Source of the DNA: Montifringilla adamsi | Taxonomy: Eukaryota > Chordata > Aves > Passeriformes > Passeridae | Assembly (NCBI GenBank): GCA_017590115.1 | Contig: JAGGNK010008559.1 | Span: 7,061,888-7,125,887, forward strand | Length of the DNA: 64,000 bases | Direction: 5' to 3' | Shown: positions 10,051 to 23,359 of the stretch, piece after piece | Layout: every line of letters begins with the position of its first letter | Position numbering within the stretch: the stretch's first letter is position 1 | Translations under genes and position numbers: made by a program | Notes under the pieces: model-generated | The model's database searches: none | Told to the model about the DNA's origin: nothing | The model's input: only the letters and a program-made list of their open reading frames with translations

Positions 10051-12328
10051 TGATACATCTCAATCAATAGCAATTTGATACCAGAGCTGCAGCATCCCTG
10101 TCTCTGGAGAGGGACCTTCTTGTCCAGCAGGAACTCAGCACTGGTGGCAGCAATGGGAAGCAACTGGTGAAACATTTCAGAGGGGAAAAACACATCACAC
10201 CTGAGTAATGAACAACTCAGTGCAGGTTTTACAATAGTATTAAACATTGGTTTAGTATGAATTCTGCCAAAATCCATTAAACCCACAGCAACAGCATTAG
10301 TTTTTCCTTGGGCAGTGGAGTTTTGGTCTGTAAGTGTGCATTAAATCCTTGCTGGAAGAAAAACAGCAAATCTGAGCCCCTCAGCATGATCTCTCCTAGC
10401 TTAGCTCTCTCTCTTATTACAGTTGTTCCCCCAGACTAGTGCTTTGAATGTAGATGAACTTGGAGAAACTACTGAAACCAGCAGGAAAAGGTAGAGGTGT
10501 CAAACATCATGAGGGATCTCTGAGCAGGGAGCGCCAGCTCTTCCCCTTCCTGCCGGGTCTCCTTGAATCCCAACCTCTCTGAAAGCAAATTACCAGAGAA
10601 AACACTTACCATTTTCTTTTCTATTAATCAACATCCCTTTGTCTTCATGGCTGATAATTGCTCCTGACTTTCACTAAGTGAAAACCAGCGAGCCAAATCC
10701 ACTGCTGGCATTCGCAGCGGGAGCATCACTGGGAATCGGGAGGGATGTGACAGGGACACTTTCTGGTCTCTCCTCCTGTGCCCAACACCTCCACAGCATT
10801 ACACAGGGCTACTGGGACACAATTACTTCCCCTTTTAAATGGGAAGGCTCAGACACTGTTTTCTTGTCATTTTTATTAATTATGATTTATACTTACAAGG
10901 GCCGTTCTAAGCTGTCGGCACAGGAGGATTGGTGGCAGAGCTCTTCAGTCCTTTCTCTGGGGACATGATGGTATTAATAATATCATCATTTTCTATTTTT
11001 TTTCCAATCTATTATAAAATCCATGAAGCATAAGAACAAGCCTTTGAAGCACCTTCTCCTCTCCCCTGTCTCTGACAGGAGCTGGTAGCAGTTGCTGAGG
11101 GAAGGGGCTAATTATGTACTCTCAGATAGGCAACTGCTCTATCAGGCAATTATTTGCTGGATTTTTTTTTCTTTTTTTGATTTTAAAACTGAGGGGTTTA
11201 AATAGTGAATGCAATACATAATTACCGAGGTGAATTCTGAAACGCTGAAGGCAAAATGACACATTGCATCTCAGTGGGATAAATCTGCTAAGATTTCAGA
11301 GCTTATTTATTTATCCATTCATTTATTTATTATTAATTATTTATTTGAAGCTGTTCTCATTTCCCCTGCATGTTTTTTTTCTATCTAAGAATTGCAGCCT
11401 TTTTTTATCTCAATGGGTAGAGGCTCACCTTTAATGAGCTGGTTCATACCTGAAGCATTCTTGAAATTTGCTATAAAATTTTAAGCTACTCCCTTTTTCA
11501 CCCCTCCTTGGGTGTTTTGTTTTGTTTTGGTTTTTTTTTTCCTTATGCCTTTTATTTTTTATTTAAAAACATAGCATTTTAAATCTATAAAGAGATGTAT
11601 TTTGTATATTCTTCCCACAATAAAAATACTAGAGCACTTAGAAGCAAATACATTTCCAATTTTTAGCTTAGTTTTGCAGAGACTATTTTTGTTTTAAGAA
11701 TTCAGAAATAAATGCAGATCCTCTGCTGTGATAAATTAAAACTCTGCAGCTAAAACAACTAATATAAGGTGAAAATATGCCCTCCATAAACTAGAAGGTT
11801 ATTTGAATAGCCCTATTGTTTGTTCTTCAAAGGATATATATCAAAATAAATCTAATTATTTGAATTATCAATAAAGAAAATACCTGGTTTATTCCAAAGA
11901 AAAGCTGGCTCTTCTTTGATTCTGCTGCTTTCACAAATGAAAATGGCAAATGACCTCCAGAAAAAGGAGGGCTCTTCCTAACCTGTGGATCTCCTGTTCA
12001 TAAATGAGCAGAGTTACATCAATCTGAAAAGATTGATTAATTGGACATCACAAAAGTGGAACTGCATTATAGTAACATTATAATACTGCTTACTGCTGGT
12101 ACCCTGAAATGGTGCATGTTTCCAAAGCATACAGTGCACTAAAGGCACTGATCCTCCTGGAGAGTCCACGAGCAAATAAATGTGTTCCAGCCCACTGTAC
12201 AGCCCTCATAAATCAGCTCATTATTTCCTAGGCATCACTGTATGTAATTGAAATTGGTGTCATGTTTATAACCCCTGCTCACAGAGCATGTGTTTGGAAA
12301 TGGGCTAAAAACTACTGAAGAGATACTT
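10051..12328. other. Unique A+T-rich non-coding DNA
   Basis: No gene is recognised. Low-complexity TTTA-rich sequence lies at 11302-11346. The stretch 11500-11900 is strongly A+T-rich. The open frame at 10678-10968 (96 codons) has no recognisable domain. Confidence 0.6.
11302..11346. repeat. TTTA-rich simple repeat
   Basis: Imperfect TTTA/TTTATTTA units with interruptions (TCCATTCA, TTAATTA) fill 45 bp. Such AT-rich tetranucleotide tracts also mimic AU-rich RNA elements, but no transcript is evident. Confidence 0.8.
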
Positions 12329-12344
12329 TGACCTTAGGTGACCT
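12329..12344 (-). promoter_or_regulatory. Perfect DR4 nuclear-receptor motif
   Basis: TGACCT (12329-12334), spacer TAGG, then TGACCT (12339-12344). On the minus strand this is AGGTCA, four bases, AGGTCA: the DR4 arrangement bound by thyroid-hormone receptor/RXR, LXR/RXR and CAR/PXR heterodimers. Both half-sites are exact. The flank is A+T-rich, unique sequence without a recognised repeat. Binding is inferred; a perfect 12 of 12 match is unlikely to be common in 64 kb. Confidence 0.5.
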
Positions 12345-15040
12345 TCATTTAATCATCTTTCATATGACACAGAAGAAAATAACAGTGTTAAAGAAGAAAT
12401 TAATATAATTTCAGGGAGTTATCTCCAGCAGTCTCATAAGGTCGTTTATGAACTCCAGTAATCATGGTGAATGCCCTTTTCATGTGTGCTGATTGAGAGG
12501 TCAAAACTGGGGTATTTTTACTTGTTTTTAGAGCTTCACGATGATTTGCTGAGATTTTTTTTTTATTTTTTAAGAAGAAGAAAGTACTTCACTAGAGTGT
12601 AGCTTAGCAGAATATGAGAAATGGAAATTTATGTCAGGAACACAGGAAAGCATCTCTATTACACAGGCTGGGAGGTGTTGCATGCAGCCTCACATCACAG
12701 AAGGTGTGAAGAGAATGGAAATGCAGAGCCTTGGAGCATCTCCCGACCGGAGACTCTCCTGTTGTCTCAGCCCAGCTCCCATTTCATCCAGGAGACAAAG
12801 GAAGGCCTGGAGATGAAAGTCCACACCTGCTGTCACCCTGTCACAGCAGGAGGAAGTTGCCAGACAACACCTAAGTGTTGTATAGCTCCGTATTGAGCCC
12901 AAAGCCTTTTGAAATGAGCAAACAGACTTTGATGTGGCAGCACGGGGATCTGCTCTCCATCGCCACGGGGGGGATCCTCCAGGGGCAGGTGATCCCCTGG
13001 CAGCTCCATGGAGAGGCACAGGGAACCTGGAGGATGGATGGGTTCCCAGCTTGGTGGATGGAGCAGTTCCTACCCTGACCTCACGCTCACAATATTTTGC
13101 CCTCCATTGCCTCTGGCAGAGGGAATGAAGAGCAAGACATGGGGTGGGAAGAGCTACATCAGCCTCAGGAAGGGGAAGAGCCAGGCTTTAACTCCTGCTA
13201 ATTCCTGTGCCTCCTGGAGCTCTGTACTTAACACTCATGGTGTTTAACTTTCTCAGTAGGGAAAAGTTCTGTGAGCCTTTCCAAGATAAATAAACCACAG
13301 GCACCTTGCACTGTGTGCGCATATCTTACCCAAAGCCTGTGGCTTCCTCTCCCACAGCTTTTTTCTGATACTTGGACTTTTCCTTCTGCTCAAACCACAG
13401 AAATCCCCTACAACCATCCCCTTACCTCCCATCTCAGCTGCTGTAACTTTGCAAAAGTGCCCAATTCCTACTGAGGTCCCTTCCACCATCACCCAACAGC
13501 GTTCACTCCTCCCCACCCTTCTGGGTGCTTGGCTCTTCCAGAGTCTCAGGTAACACTGCCATCCACTTCCAAGGTTCCCATTCTTGTCACTCTTGGTGTC
13601 AAAGGAGACCCTCATGTCCCCTGTCTGTGAGCTGATGGCATCACTTCAGCTCCACCAGCATTTTCCCCAATCCATCAGCCAAAGGACCCCCACGCTTCCC
13701 ACCAGCTCCATTCCTGCTCTCCTCTGCTGCCTTTATAGACACTTCATGTCTCCATGGCCTCACTTATAATAATAATCCCAGTTCTGGGATGAGTTAAAGA
13801 AACAAAAATCAAATCCTTGATATTCAGCAAAATAATTAAATTCTGGACTTTTAAAGCAAAAACTATTCCTTGTCTGTGGGATGACTAGACCTTACCCCTG
13901 CCTGCTCCAGCCTCAGTAGTGGAAGCATAGGGAGAGAGGGAGGCAGGCAAGGAATATGACATATTCTGTGTCTCACTACAGAAAAAGGTTTTATACCCAG
14001 GGGTCCAGGTGATGATGGCAAACAAACACCTTCCTGAACTCCTCCCAAGCTTGGACGTGTTAACACAGATCAATTACCTATAAACCAAGCTACCTTTCTA
14101 AAATGAGAGAAGCTGTTGAGTGTCTCTGCCAGGATTGTCACTTAAAAATGAGAGAGACAGAACACTTCCAATATTCTCCTTAGGTTTAGCAAATATTTTG
14201 CTTTTTGCATCATTTAATAATTCCTATGCCAAGGCTGCTGCAGAAATTTCAGTCTGAGAGGAGGAGAATTGTTGGCTCCTTTCACAAGACTTACACAGAA
14301 TCTCTCTCTGGTTCCAAGCTGTAACTGTGAGTTATGCCATAGCTACAGACATTTCTGCTGAGTGTGCAACACAGGCCACTGCCCAATACCATATACACAT
14401 CTGCAATTTTTTGACTCCAGTGAAAAAAACTGAGGAAAAATCCAGATCAATTGAAACCCATGGCTGAAATTCCAGTTACAGCAGGTGGTGCTAAAAATTT
14501 CCACAATGCATAAGAAGGTATTTTCCATGCTGGCAAAAATATGATTTTTCACATCTTATATTTAAATCCTCAAATAAGGACCTGCAACTATATGCATACA
14601 ACCATATACACTAATCTCTAGCTACCTTATTTTATGTGAATTGCTGCTCAGATATTTTATGTCAGCCTGTACTGCAGTTGCCAAACCCCTCGCAGTTCAT
14701 AATATTTTACCTCTGTCAAACAAGGGAGAAAACCTGTAAGTATTTAAGTGCAGATTAGATGCAGCTTTGTAGGAGCTGATAAACAGACTTGGCCAGGACA
14801 GCTGTGAGCCATGGAAAGTCGAGTGGCTGGTCCAGCAATGAGCACATGCAGAGAAAACGTGGAGCAGAGCTGGAAACAGGATCCAGGTCCATGAAGTCCT
14901 GCTGGTTTCACAGCCAGACACCTCTTCTCTACCTGCTGGAGATGGACTTGGCTGTCTGCAGCTTTGGAAATGTGCACGCACGAGTAGGAATTTCCATGGC
15001 AGTAGCTCATTCCCCCTCTGTGTCACAACAGTCTTGCAGA
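12345..15040. other. Unique non-coding DNA
   Basis: No gene is recognised in 2.7 kb. Open frames of 109, 120 and 135 codons overlap others on the opposite strand and lack motifs. The stretch 12950-13750 is rather C-rich on the plus strand, which lengthens chance frames. Confidence 0.55.
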
Positions 15041-15169
15041 TTCCCTGGAAGTGTTCAAGGCCAGGCTTGATGAGGTTTTGACAGTCCCGTCTAGTGGAAA
15101 GCATCCTTCCCAGGGCAGAGGGGGTGTAGCTAGAGGATCTATAAACCCCAAGCCATTCTATGGTTCTGA
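15041..15169 (+). mobile_element. CR1 LINE fragment, 3' end
   Basis: The segment reads 'ttccctggaagtgttcaagg', 'ccaggcttgatgaggttttga', a degraded 'gtctagtgg…' block and ends 'aagccattctatggttctga', matching the order of a CR1 3' terminus on the plus strand. Several substitutions and small gaps indicate an old copy. Confidence 0.88.
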
Positions 15170-17173
15170 CCGTTCTTTCCCCAAGGGTTCTCCTTATACA
15201 TCAGTCACTGCCTCCATTTCATGCAAAAATCAACGCCACTGAAATCCCAATTAAAACAGAAATTTAGAAGAACTCTATGTCCCATTCTGATATCCTTCAC
15301 CTCAGCCCCAAGCCAAGGGGGACCCAAAAATGTCATAGTTGCATTCTGGTCAGGAAAAGCCAGCCTAAAAATTCAGCACCACGCATATGGCATAATGACA
15401 GAGCAGAAAAATGCAAAGGGCCCTGAGAACTCTTTTTTTTTTAACCTTTTACTCATGGCAATGGAGGGAGGTCATTAAAGACTCCCTATAAAGAGACATC
15501 AAAGGGAAGAATGTGATAATCTCAGCAAAATAGCAAGTTACACCCAAATCTCAGGAAGATAATGCCTGTGGTTCTCCTGTAAGAAGTTTTCCTGTAAGAG
15601 TGCTCAGTGAGGGAATCTGAGTTAATCCATGGGAGCTGGGGTTTCCAGCAGCAGCCTGGGAGCTGAGGCAGGTGAGCACTTTACTGAGGGTGACCAACCT
15701 CTAAGAAGCCACTGTGCTACTAAGGAGAAAGTTCATTTCATCCATCATTAAATATCCATTAAGGACTTTAATTCTTGCACAAAACAGAGTCAATGGAGAG
15801 CTGTGTTTATGAAGCTTCACTGTCCATTTTGGCCAAAACAGCCTTGCACCATAAAGGGGAAGAGAAAAGCCAGGGATCCAATACTGAGTGCTGTGAAAAA
15901 TATTCCGGCTGGTTTCCCTACTAATAACTTAATTGTTAATGGAGTAGGCTTCCACTTAGGTTCCTTGGTCACCTTTAGAAACCAAAATACTTCCCAGGTT
16001 TGTTTTAAAAAGAATGAATGACTGAGTTTTCGATGTTCCCCATGAAATGCAGCACTCACTGATTTCCTCAAGGTGCTTCTAAGCATAGCTAGTGGTAAAA
16101 AAAATCATAAAGAATTATGGGTTGAAGCCCTAAGAAAAACATTAAATAGTGGTTATGTCTTTAGTGTCTTCTAAAGAAAAAGCTAAATATTTTCTTCTTT
16201 AAAATAGAATTAGGAACTAAAAATTTCCACACCCTTTGAATTTTTAAAAGCCCCTTTACCTGCAATGTAAAAGGTCTCTGTCAAACCTAGGGAGGAATGG
16301 CTGTGCAGAGATGTGCAGGGATGCAAGGATGGAGTGGGAAGGACCTTACAGTCAAGAAGCAGTTTTCTTCATTTTGTTCCACAGTTCTGTGTCTCATTTT
16401 TCAGAGAGAAAGAAACCTCTTCACACACCTGTGTATGATCTGTCCTTAGGCTGTTTATTTCTGCTCAGATTCAAAAGGAAGACAAAGCATCTGGGACATG
16501 CAGTCCTATTCCTAAGCAAGCAGGTTTAAGGGAATTGTGATTAACATCAGATAATTCTGGGATCTTATGGAAAACTAAACCTCTTGGACATTTCAGATTT
16601 GTCTCCTGCTGATTTTGGAAAACATTCTTTATTTAATATTAGATCCTGTGTCTTTATTTCCTATTTTCTGCCTTTACATCAAACCCAGCTAATAGGGTTT
16701 CTGAAAACATTTGAAAATATTGGTTCTGCTACACTTTCTTCTTCTTTTGATCAAAAAGCATGACAAAGAAACCACCTACAATAGCTTTCATTTAATTCTG
16801 GCTCTACATGTCAGAATACTTCACTGTTTCCAGCAGTTACCAGTTTAACAAACTATTTTTTCCCCTAGGGGAGAAACTCTTGCCAACCTCAACTAAATAT
16901 TTGGACTTACAGGTTGTTAAGAGTACTGTATCAGATTTGTTTTTATAGCTCTAGAAAAGATCATGGCTACTTCTCAGAACAAACTCAGCATTAGAGCTCC
17001 AGCTCTGGAGTGTCTGGAATGCAAAGCATGGAGGTTGGAAAGAAAAGAGATTTCCATGGTGGATGAGAAATCTTACAGACCACTACATAAATCCTGAGAG
17101 TGTGATATTTGCCACATGGAATAATTTCTTTTGTGACAGAGCTGATCAAAATTTTTCCTAATTTCACTTTCTT
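15170..17173. other. Unique A+T-rich non-coding DNA
   Basis: No gene is recognised. At 15372-15382 the sequence TTCAGCACCAC matches the left half of the REST/NRSF element, but the right half is absent, so it is probably not a full silencer site. Confidence 0.55.
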
Positions 17174-17226
17174 AAAACAAGCAAACAAACAAACAAAAAC
17201 AAAAACAAAAACAAACAAAAAAAAAA
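17174..17226. repeat. CAAA/CAAAAA simple repeat
   Basis: AAAC, CAAA and CAAAAA units repeat over about 53 bp, ending in ten A. Its minus-strand translation is a meaningless V/F/C-rich open frame. Confidence 0.93.
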
Positions 17227-17559
17227 GAGAACCAACCCAATAAAACAAGCAACTCAAAATATTCTGAATCATGCTAAAGCAACCTGGAAACATAGAATCT
17301 TCCACCATATCAATGGACATCCAGTGGTTTTTTTATAGTGCAAATAATTATGTTTCTGAATATAGACACTAAAATGAAAATGCCATTTAGCTTTTCATGC
17401 AAGGCCAAATGCCTCCTAAACATTAAACCTTCATAGTTTTCAGGGGGGGAAAAAAATCTACTTTTCTCAAAACACTTCAAAAAAGACAAAAAGGCGAGAG
17501 GAGCTATTTTTCCTGCTTTTAAAAAGCAAAAAAAAAAGACCTAAACAGATTTCAGATTT
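17227..17559. other. Unique non-coding DNA
   Basis: A+T-rich unique DNA between two A-rich repeats. No gene or regulatory signal stands out. Confidence 0.6.
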
Positions 17560-17613
17560 AAAAAAAAAAAAAAGAAAAAAAAGAAAAAAGAAAAAAGAAA
17601 AAAGAAAAAAGGG
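17560..17613. repeat. A-run and (GAAAAAA)n microsatellite
   Basis: Fourteen A (17560-17573) are followed by GA8 and then four exact GAAAAAA units (17583-17610) and GGG. A seven-base unit kept perfectly suggests recent slippage. Confidence 0.95.
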
Positions 17614-18420
17614 TTACATTTACAAGGCCTCTGCATTGATTAGCTTCGGAGAAGGAGACTGGTGCACTCCAGCTCTAGCAAAGGTGTGTAAAAGGAAATG
17701 GGAGAAAACAAGAGAAGCTCCATAAAACAGTGGCTGTGTTTTGTCTCTTTGCCTGCTTTTCAGTGCTCCAAAGCCTCCTGATGGAACACTCAAAGGCTTT
17801 GGAGTTGTGCTGATTCCATGGGAGCAGAGGATGCTCATCTCCCAGAGGAAAGGCTCAGTAATTACCATCACTGCTGTGATCAGGGTATTGATCTGCAGGG
17901 AAACTGCACAGCAGCAGCGTATGGGAGTGCTTCTTTTATCCCCAGGATGGAGGCTTGGGGAGTTTATCTTCCTGTGAGAGTACCTCCTTTCTTTTTTCCT
18001 GCAAACCATTAAGAGTATTGACAAACTAGTGAGATTTTATCAGAAAGGATTTTTTTTTTTTAATATTAACTATCTCAGGGATGCATTGATTTTTATTTAT
18101 CAGGGAAAAAGATTCTTCTGACAAAAAACTATAATCAGGCAATCCATTTCAATTACCTTATTAAAAAAAAAACCAAAAAAACTTATGAGCATGAGAATGC
18201 CAAATAATCTAGTTTTGTGCAATGCTTTTTAATATTTAACACAGCCTCCTTCCAAGATAGGTCTAATGCTTGCTATAAAATTAAACTGCAAGGGCTAAAT
18301 TCTCCTTTCATTGATATGCCACCCCTAACAGATATAAGAGGCTGTGTTGTTCCCTTCTTAGGCACATGGGTCTGAATCCTACAACCAGTGTTGCTCCTTT
18401 ATATTCTGCATCCATTTGCT
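17614..18420. other. Unique non-coding DNA
   Basis: No gene is recognised. The 134-codon minus-strand open frame ending at 17620 has no motif and is mirrored by open frames on the plus strand. Confidence 0.55.
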
Positions 18421-18515
18421 TTTTGCTCCTGGCAGATAAGCTGAGCGCTATTAATATGAATTTCCTCACATAAATATGTTAATATGCTGTGGCTAAATGC
18501 AGATAAGTAAGGAGC
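18421..18515. promoter_or_regulatory. Small enhancer-like block
   Basis: Two CAGATAAG words (GATA type) bracket ATTAATATGAATTT and TTAATATGC words (homeodomain/POU type) in unique sequence. This is a motif-based guess with no conservation data. Confidence 0.22.
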
Positions 18516-18987
18516 TGGAATGAAAAAAACACTCCTCTCCCCATCCAGATTTTCAGCCATGCTTTGATTTTTTTTTTATTTTTTTTTTTGGCCGTCTCTT
18601 TTCCAAGTACTTTGAGATTTCAACTTTCCAAAAAGACAAAAAAAATAACCCCTGAAGAAAAGCCAAAAAGAACACAAAATGAGGAAGAAAACCCCCACCT
18701 GCACCAGAACTGGTGCCAGTATCATCTGTGCAGTGCAGCCATCCCAGACTTCCTTTCTGGAGCAGGCTTGAGCCCAGGTGTTACTACTCCACTGGGTGCT
18801 GTCTGCATTTAAGTAACTCTTTCTCCTTCAAAACCCCATTTTTCAGCAGTGTCACTTCACTATTGCTCTTCTGTGAGTTGCATGCTGGGATTTTTTTTTT
18901 TCATGCGTTATTTTATTCATCCATTTGTAGTTATATACATGATTACCTAGGAAAATTCAAGGAGAAACAGACAGAGTTCTAAATTCC
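18516..18987. other. Unique non-coding DNA with T runs
   Basis: No gene is recognised. T-rich runs occur near 18568-18590 and 18892-18901. Confidence 0.6.
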
Positions 18988-19101
18988 TAAAAACAACAAC
19001 AACCAGAAAGAAGAAAAAAAAAACAAAACAACAAAACCAAAAAATTCCAAAGCGAACAAACAAACAAAAAAAGTGGAGTTTATTTTACTTTTTTTTTTTT
19101 T
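18988..19101. repeat. A-rich then T-rich low-complexity tract
   Basis: AAC, AAAC and CAAA units make up 18988-19072, followed by TATTTTAC and 13 T at 19089-19101. The A-rich and T-rich halves could pair as an imperfect hairpin. Confidence 0.88.
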
Positions 19102-19254
19102 CAGGGAAATATTCTCAGTATCTGAATCCTAGTTGCTGTTACCTAAGGAGAATATTGTGGGTATTTTTGAAGTAAATTCCCTTAATCTACCTCCATTTCC
19201 TGGAAAATGTCAGATGTACCTATATAGAGAATCAGACACTTTAACGTTCTAGTA

Positions 19255-19620
19255 GGCATTTGAAACAACCTTTGAATCAGTTAATTAGATTGCATGCAAC
19301 ATGGTAATGAGGTCACAGAAACTAATTTGATGACCTTTGTTATAAATAGCTATTAATTAATATATAATTAATCTTCACATTCATAGGAGACATTTCATGC
19401 GACTTGTACATGAAAACAAAATTAGAAGTCGTCATATTCATGTTATATATGATTGTTGATTAAATGGTTATCGTATTTAAATTATTCCCAGATTATTATG
19501 CAGATAAGCAATGAAAGTAATCAGATAACAACGATTTGCTCAGCGTTAGAGTTTGTTCAGTGTGTGACGACAAGCTAAATCATTAAGCAGCTGTTTGAGC
19601 ATGAGGCAGACTCACCAACA
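19255..19620. promoter_or_regulatory. Strong candidate enhancer, homeodomain-site cluster
   Basis: This is the densest motif cluster in the window. It holds TAATTA at 19282-19287, a TGCATGCA palindrome at 19291-19298, TGACCTTTG (extended nuclear-receptor half-site, ESRR/NR5A-like) at 19331-19339, and an inverted pair TTAATTA-ATATA-TAATTAA at 19353-19371 giving two more TAATTA cores. Further on come GATTA/ATTA words, two AGATAAC/AGATAAG GATA-like words, and CpGs that have survived in A+T-rich DNA. There is no repeat signature and no long open frame. This is how deeply conserved developmental enhancers usually look; conservation itself cannot be tested here. Confidence 0.5.
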
Positions 19621-22600
19621 CTTCCTAAAATAGCATCCCTTGCTTACAAAACCAGGATCCTACTTCTGATAAAGCCTGGAATTCATAAAGGAGAAAAGAA
19701 GAAATAACCACAAGCAAGGACAATACCAGATTATCAGAGATGATGTGCAATGTGTTTTTTCCCTCCACTTTTTTGGCTGCAGTGGAGGGGAAAAATGCTT
19801 CATTTCACGATTAATTTATCTGCAAAACCTTTCCCCAAGCTTTGGTGGCAATACTGAAAATGGATAGATTGCCCTGTACTCATCTCTGTGCCCTCAATCC
19901 CTCCTCCCCTGGCACAATGGGAAGAACAAATATTAGCAGAGCTTAATGGCCAGGTCAGTTGCAAGCTCTGAAAGTGTGGATTTAAAATGTGGGATGAACT
20001 CAGCAAAATTACTTCAAACTTGTTACATCTTTTCCAGTGGTATTAATGAAGGAAATTGCCTACTTTCTTGCTCTACAGATGAGGGGATAACGCATTAATG
20101 AGCAACAATACATTAGAACTTAATCTGGGGAGCTACCAAGCTAAATTCTAGGGGTCTGTTGGTGCTCTATATAAGATTTACCTTAGACCTTAGCAAATCG
20201 TATCCCAAAAAATCCCAGGGAGTATGGCTGCACTCTCAAGTCTCTCATTTCCAGTGACTCTGGCTTAAGCACCAGAAAAAATTCATTCCCAGATCACCAT
20301 AACCCAAGTAATCATTTCTGCATGGTCATAAGAAATTATTTTTTAAAATTCTAAACATTGAGACTTGATCATTTCGAGGAAATGGCTGTAAAAATAGCAC
20401 CTTATTGTTTCCAAATGATTTCTGTTCAATTTTCAAATTTTAAGCTTCAATCTGTGAGCATTTAGAAGTAGCAGTTTTCCTCTTGTCAATAGCTGTATTG
20501 AACTCATGTTCAGAGTTCAGAAAATTAAACCATGTCCTCCCAGCATTGCAAACTCTCAGGCTGGGACTGGGACTGCTCCCTGTCTCACATTCCACCAATT
20601 ACAGAGCTGGACTTTCATTAGCACTAGGGCTAATTAAAAGACATGGGATCCAAACTGTTCTGACAGAATGTTGGCTACCTGACAAAATTAATATTTTTGT
20701 GAGAATGCTTTCCAGAGAGAAAGTCAACTTCTTTGTGCAAAAGAAATGCTCCCCTTTCATTTTCCATCCCATAATTTTTGGGACACACACAGGCACACAC
20801 CCCCATAACTTGGAAGCAGAGATGCCACCACACATTTCTTGTCCCATTTGCATTGAAATCCCTGTGCCACTTTCCATTTTCTGCATTGAAATATCTACCA
20901 AATGAGGGGGGAGATGAGGATGCTTCACAGGAAACAACATTCAGGCAGAAATCCAGGGATTAAAAACGAAATAAATTAAGAATTAGCAGACTCCTGTTCT
21001 TCATTTTTCATAAAATACTGACACAGCTTTCCGAGTCTATTTTTGAGATAACTGAAAGCATTTGGGTTTCTGAGAAGTTAAATATTTCTTTTTTCAATGC
21101 CCTTCTGTTTGTGATTAGATATCTTGCAATATTTTACTGTAATTAGTAAATCAGATGAAAAAGAACTTACTGAAGCATAACTATTGCCCTGGAAAGTAGA
21201 AATACAAAATTGCTTTTATATAGTGCCAGGTTCTCTGATCTCCTACAGAAAAAACCTGAAAACTGAGTAAAAATTTAAAATACTGAGTTTGCAATCAAGA
21301 TTAACATTGGACAGTGTCCCTTCAACTTATATTGAACATTTATTTTTTAAAAATCCCTTAACATTTACGGCACTATAAAATTATAATTTTCCTTTGGATT
21401 TGAATAGAAATAACAATGAGGCCAATCAAGCCAGGTCTGTTGATATTCCACTGCCAACACGGGTAAAATACATATATTTGAAGAGAGACATTAAACTTGG
21501 ATGTGGGCTAGGATTTTCTCTCTTTGAGCTTCCTGGATGAAAGGCGCCGTATGGTTAATAAGTGTTGGGGCTGTGATGTATTCTTAATACTACTGGAAGA
21601 GCAGACATGTTTGGAAAGTCCATTGCTGTTTTTAATAGGAGGGAATCCAAAAGTTCCCACTAAGGCCACACTGGTGAGGTCAGGATTGCCCACAGGTTGT
21701 TACAACTGGCATGTTAAATTCTGCCTATGATTTGTTTCAGAGCTCCCTGTAAAGCAGGTGGACAGAAAAGGACAATGATGGGAAATCCTGGTTCATTCCC
21801 CTTTCTTTGGTAACAGCCTCAGTGTTAAGATTATGGGAATGAGACGAAAAGCGAAGGATTCTGCCAGTAATTCTCTTATTTACACAGTGAGTCTCAAGTC
21901 CAATGTCTCATGGTGCAGTCTCAGCTCTTACTCATTCCTTACCTGCTCTTTCTTTATTTATTCAGTTCCTGAAGTGAATTTTCTTATTAATGAGAAAAGA
22001 TACAATTTAGAAAGTGTAACTTAATCTGCATTTGTCCCTCTTCCCAGTCCCGAGTGCTGGAGAGAGAAACAAAGACCTACCTGAATGCACTGTTGATTCT
22101 GTATTAAATAACCTGTTGTACGACCCTAGTGCTAAAACTTTGTTTTTTCTGCTGTAGGATATTAATGATTAATAACCAAGTGGTGCTCTGGAGGATAGCA
22201 CCAACTCAGGTTGCCATAGCCAACACACAAACCGAGGGACATGTGAATATAAACTATTATAATAAAGCAGTTATAATGACCTGCAGCCATCCTGAAGGAT
22301 GAGAAGGATAAAAGAGGGAAGAGGACAATTTTCCCTTGGTAGATGGTACAAGGAAGACAGCCACATGTTGTCAATAATCCCTCAAGTACTGTAAAGATAC
22401 TTTCATGAAAGCAGCATCCTCTGGTACCCTGCTCCAGTGACCAGGCACCCCAAGGTTGCAGGGTAAGTGGCATTTTGGGATAATGCTCTGAACCACCACC
22501 AGATTGGTGATAAGCCTGGTTTGCTCCAGGCTGCAATTGTTGAAGTTAAATTCTTTCATGAAAAATTAACCCCTCAAATTGCAAACTGCTATTGCAAGCT

Positions 22601-23359
22601 TACTGAATTTTGGAATGGGAAAGCATGGATGCTCAGCCAGGCTTGGCATTGATACTCCTCCAAGCAAGAAACAAAAAAACCTCCAAATCAGAAACCAAAC
22701 CTTCACTTAAGTGTTGGCATACCCTTCTTTCATCTTGACTCTCTTCCAGGAGGAGTCCCAAGCCTGCATTTTTTCCCCCTTCCACATTGTGGTGTCTGGG
22801 ATGCAGCCAGGGGATGCCAAAGCTGGAGAGTCTGAGGATGCTACATAGATAAAGCAGACCAGAATTCAGCTTTTCTTCTAACATGGAAAAGGAAAAAAAG
22901 GAAATATCACTAAATAATGCAGGTACAAACAGGAAAAAAGCTTATCTGCTCTTCTCCCACAGTTTGTGTACTCAGCTTTCTTGAAAGTGTCTCCATAGTG
23001 TGGCATTTTTCACTGTTAGATACATTGGTATTACCATTTAATTCATTACCCAAGGGCCTGTAGTGTAAAATACAATTTTCCTACTTGGATTCCAACCATA
23101 CCTGCCATGCATAATAAAAACCACACATTCATTTCGCAAAAATAAATAGAATTCCTTTCGTGGGCATGCTATTATAGATGGCTGAATCTGCAGTGCTTCT
23201 GACTAGACTAGAATAAAAAAGGAAAAGGGAAAACGAAAGGGGAAAAAAAATGCCCCTGTGGGTATTTGTTCACAGTGTTACAACTAGTTCTGGGAAGGAG
23301 GATTGCCTGCTTCTCTAAATGGAGCGTAAGCTGTTAGCCATGTGTAGCGCACAGCGAAG
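19621..23359. other. Unique non-coding DNA
   Basis: No gene, RNA or repeat is recognised in 3.7 kb. The 140-codon frame at 20483-20905 begins at a non-ATG codon and has no domain. Minus-strand open frames at 20599-20940 and 22162-22536 likewise have no motif. Confidence 0.55.

Noticed and set aside
15372..15382. REST/NRSF silencer element
   Set aside because: Only the left half-site is present; the right half with the required spacing is missing.
20483..20905. 140-codon plus-strand open frame
   Set aside because: It starts at a non-ATG codon, contains a histidine/threonine patch from a CA-rich stretch, has no known domain and is overlapped on the other strand.
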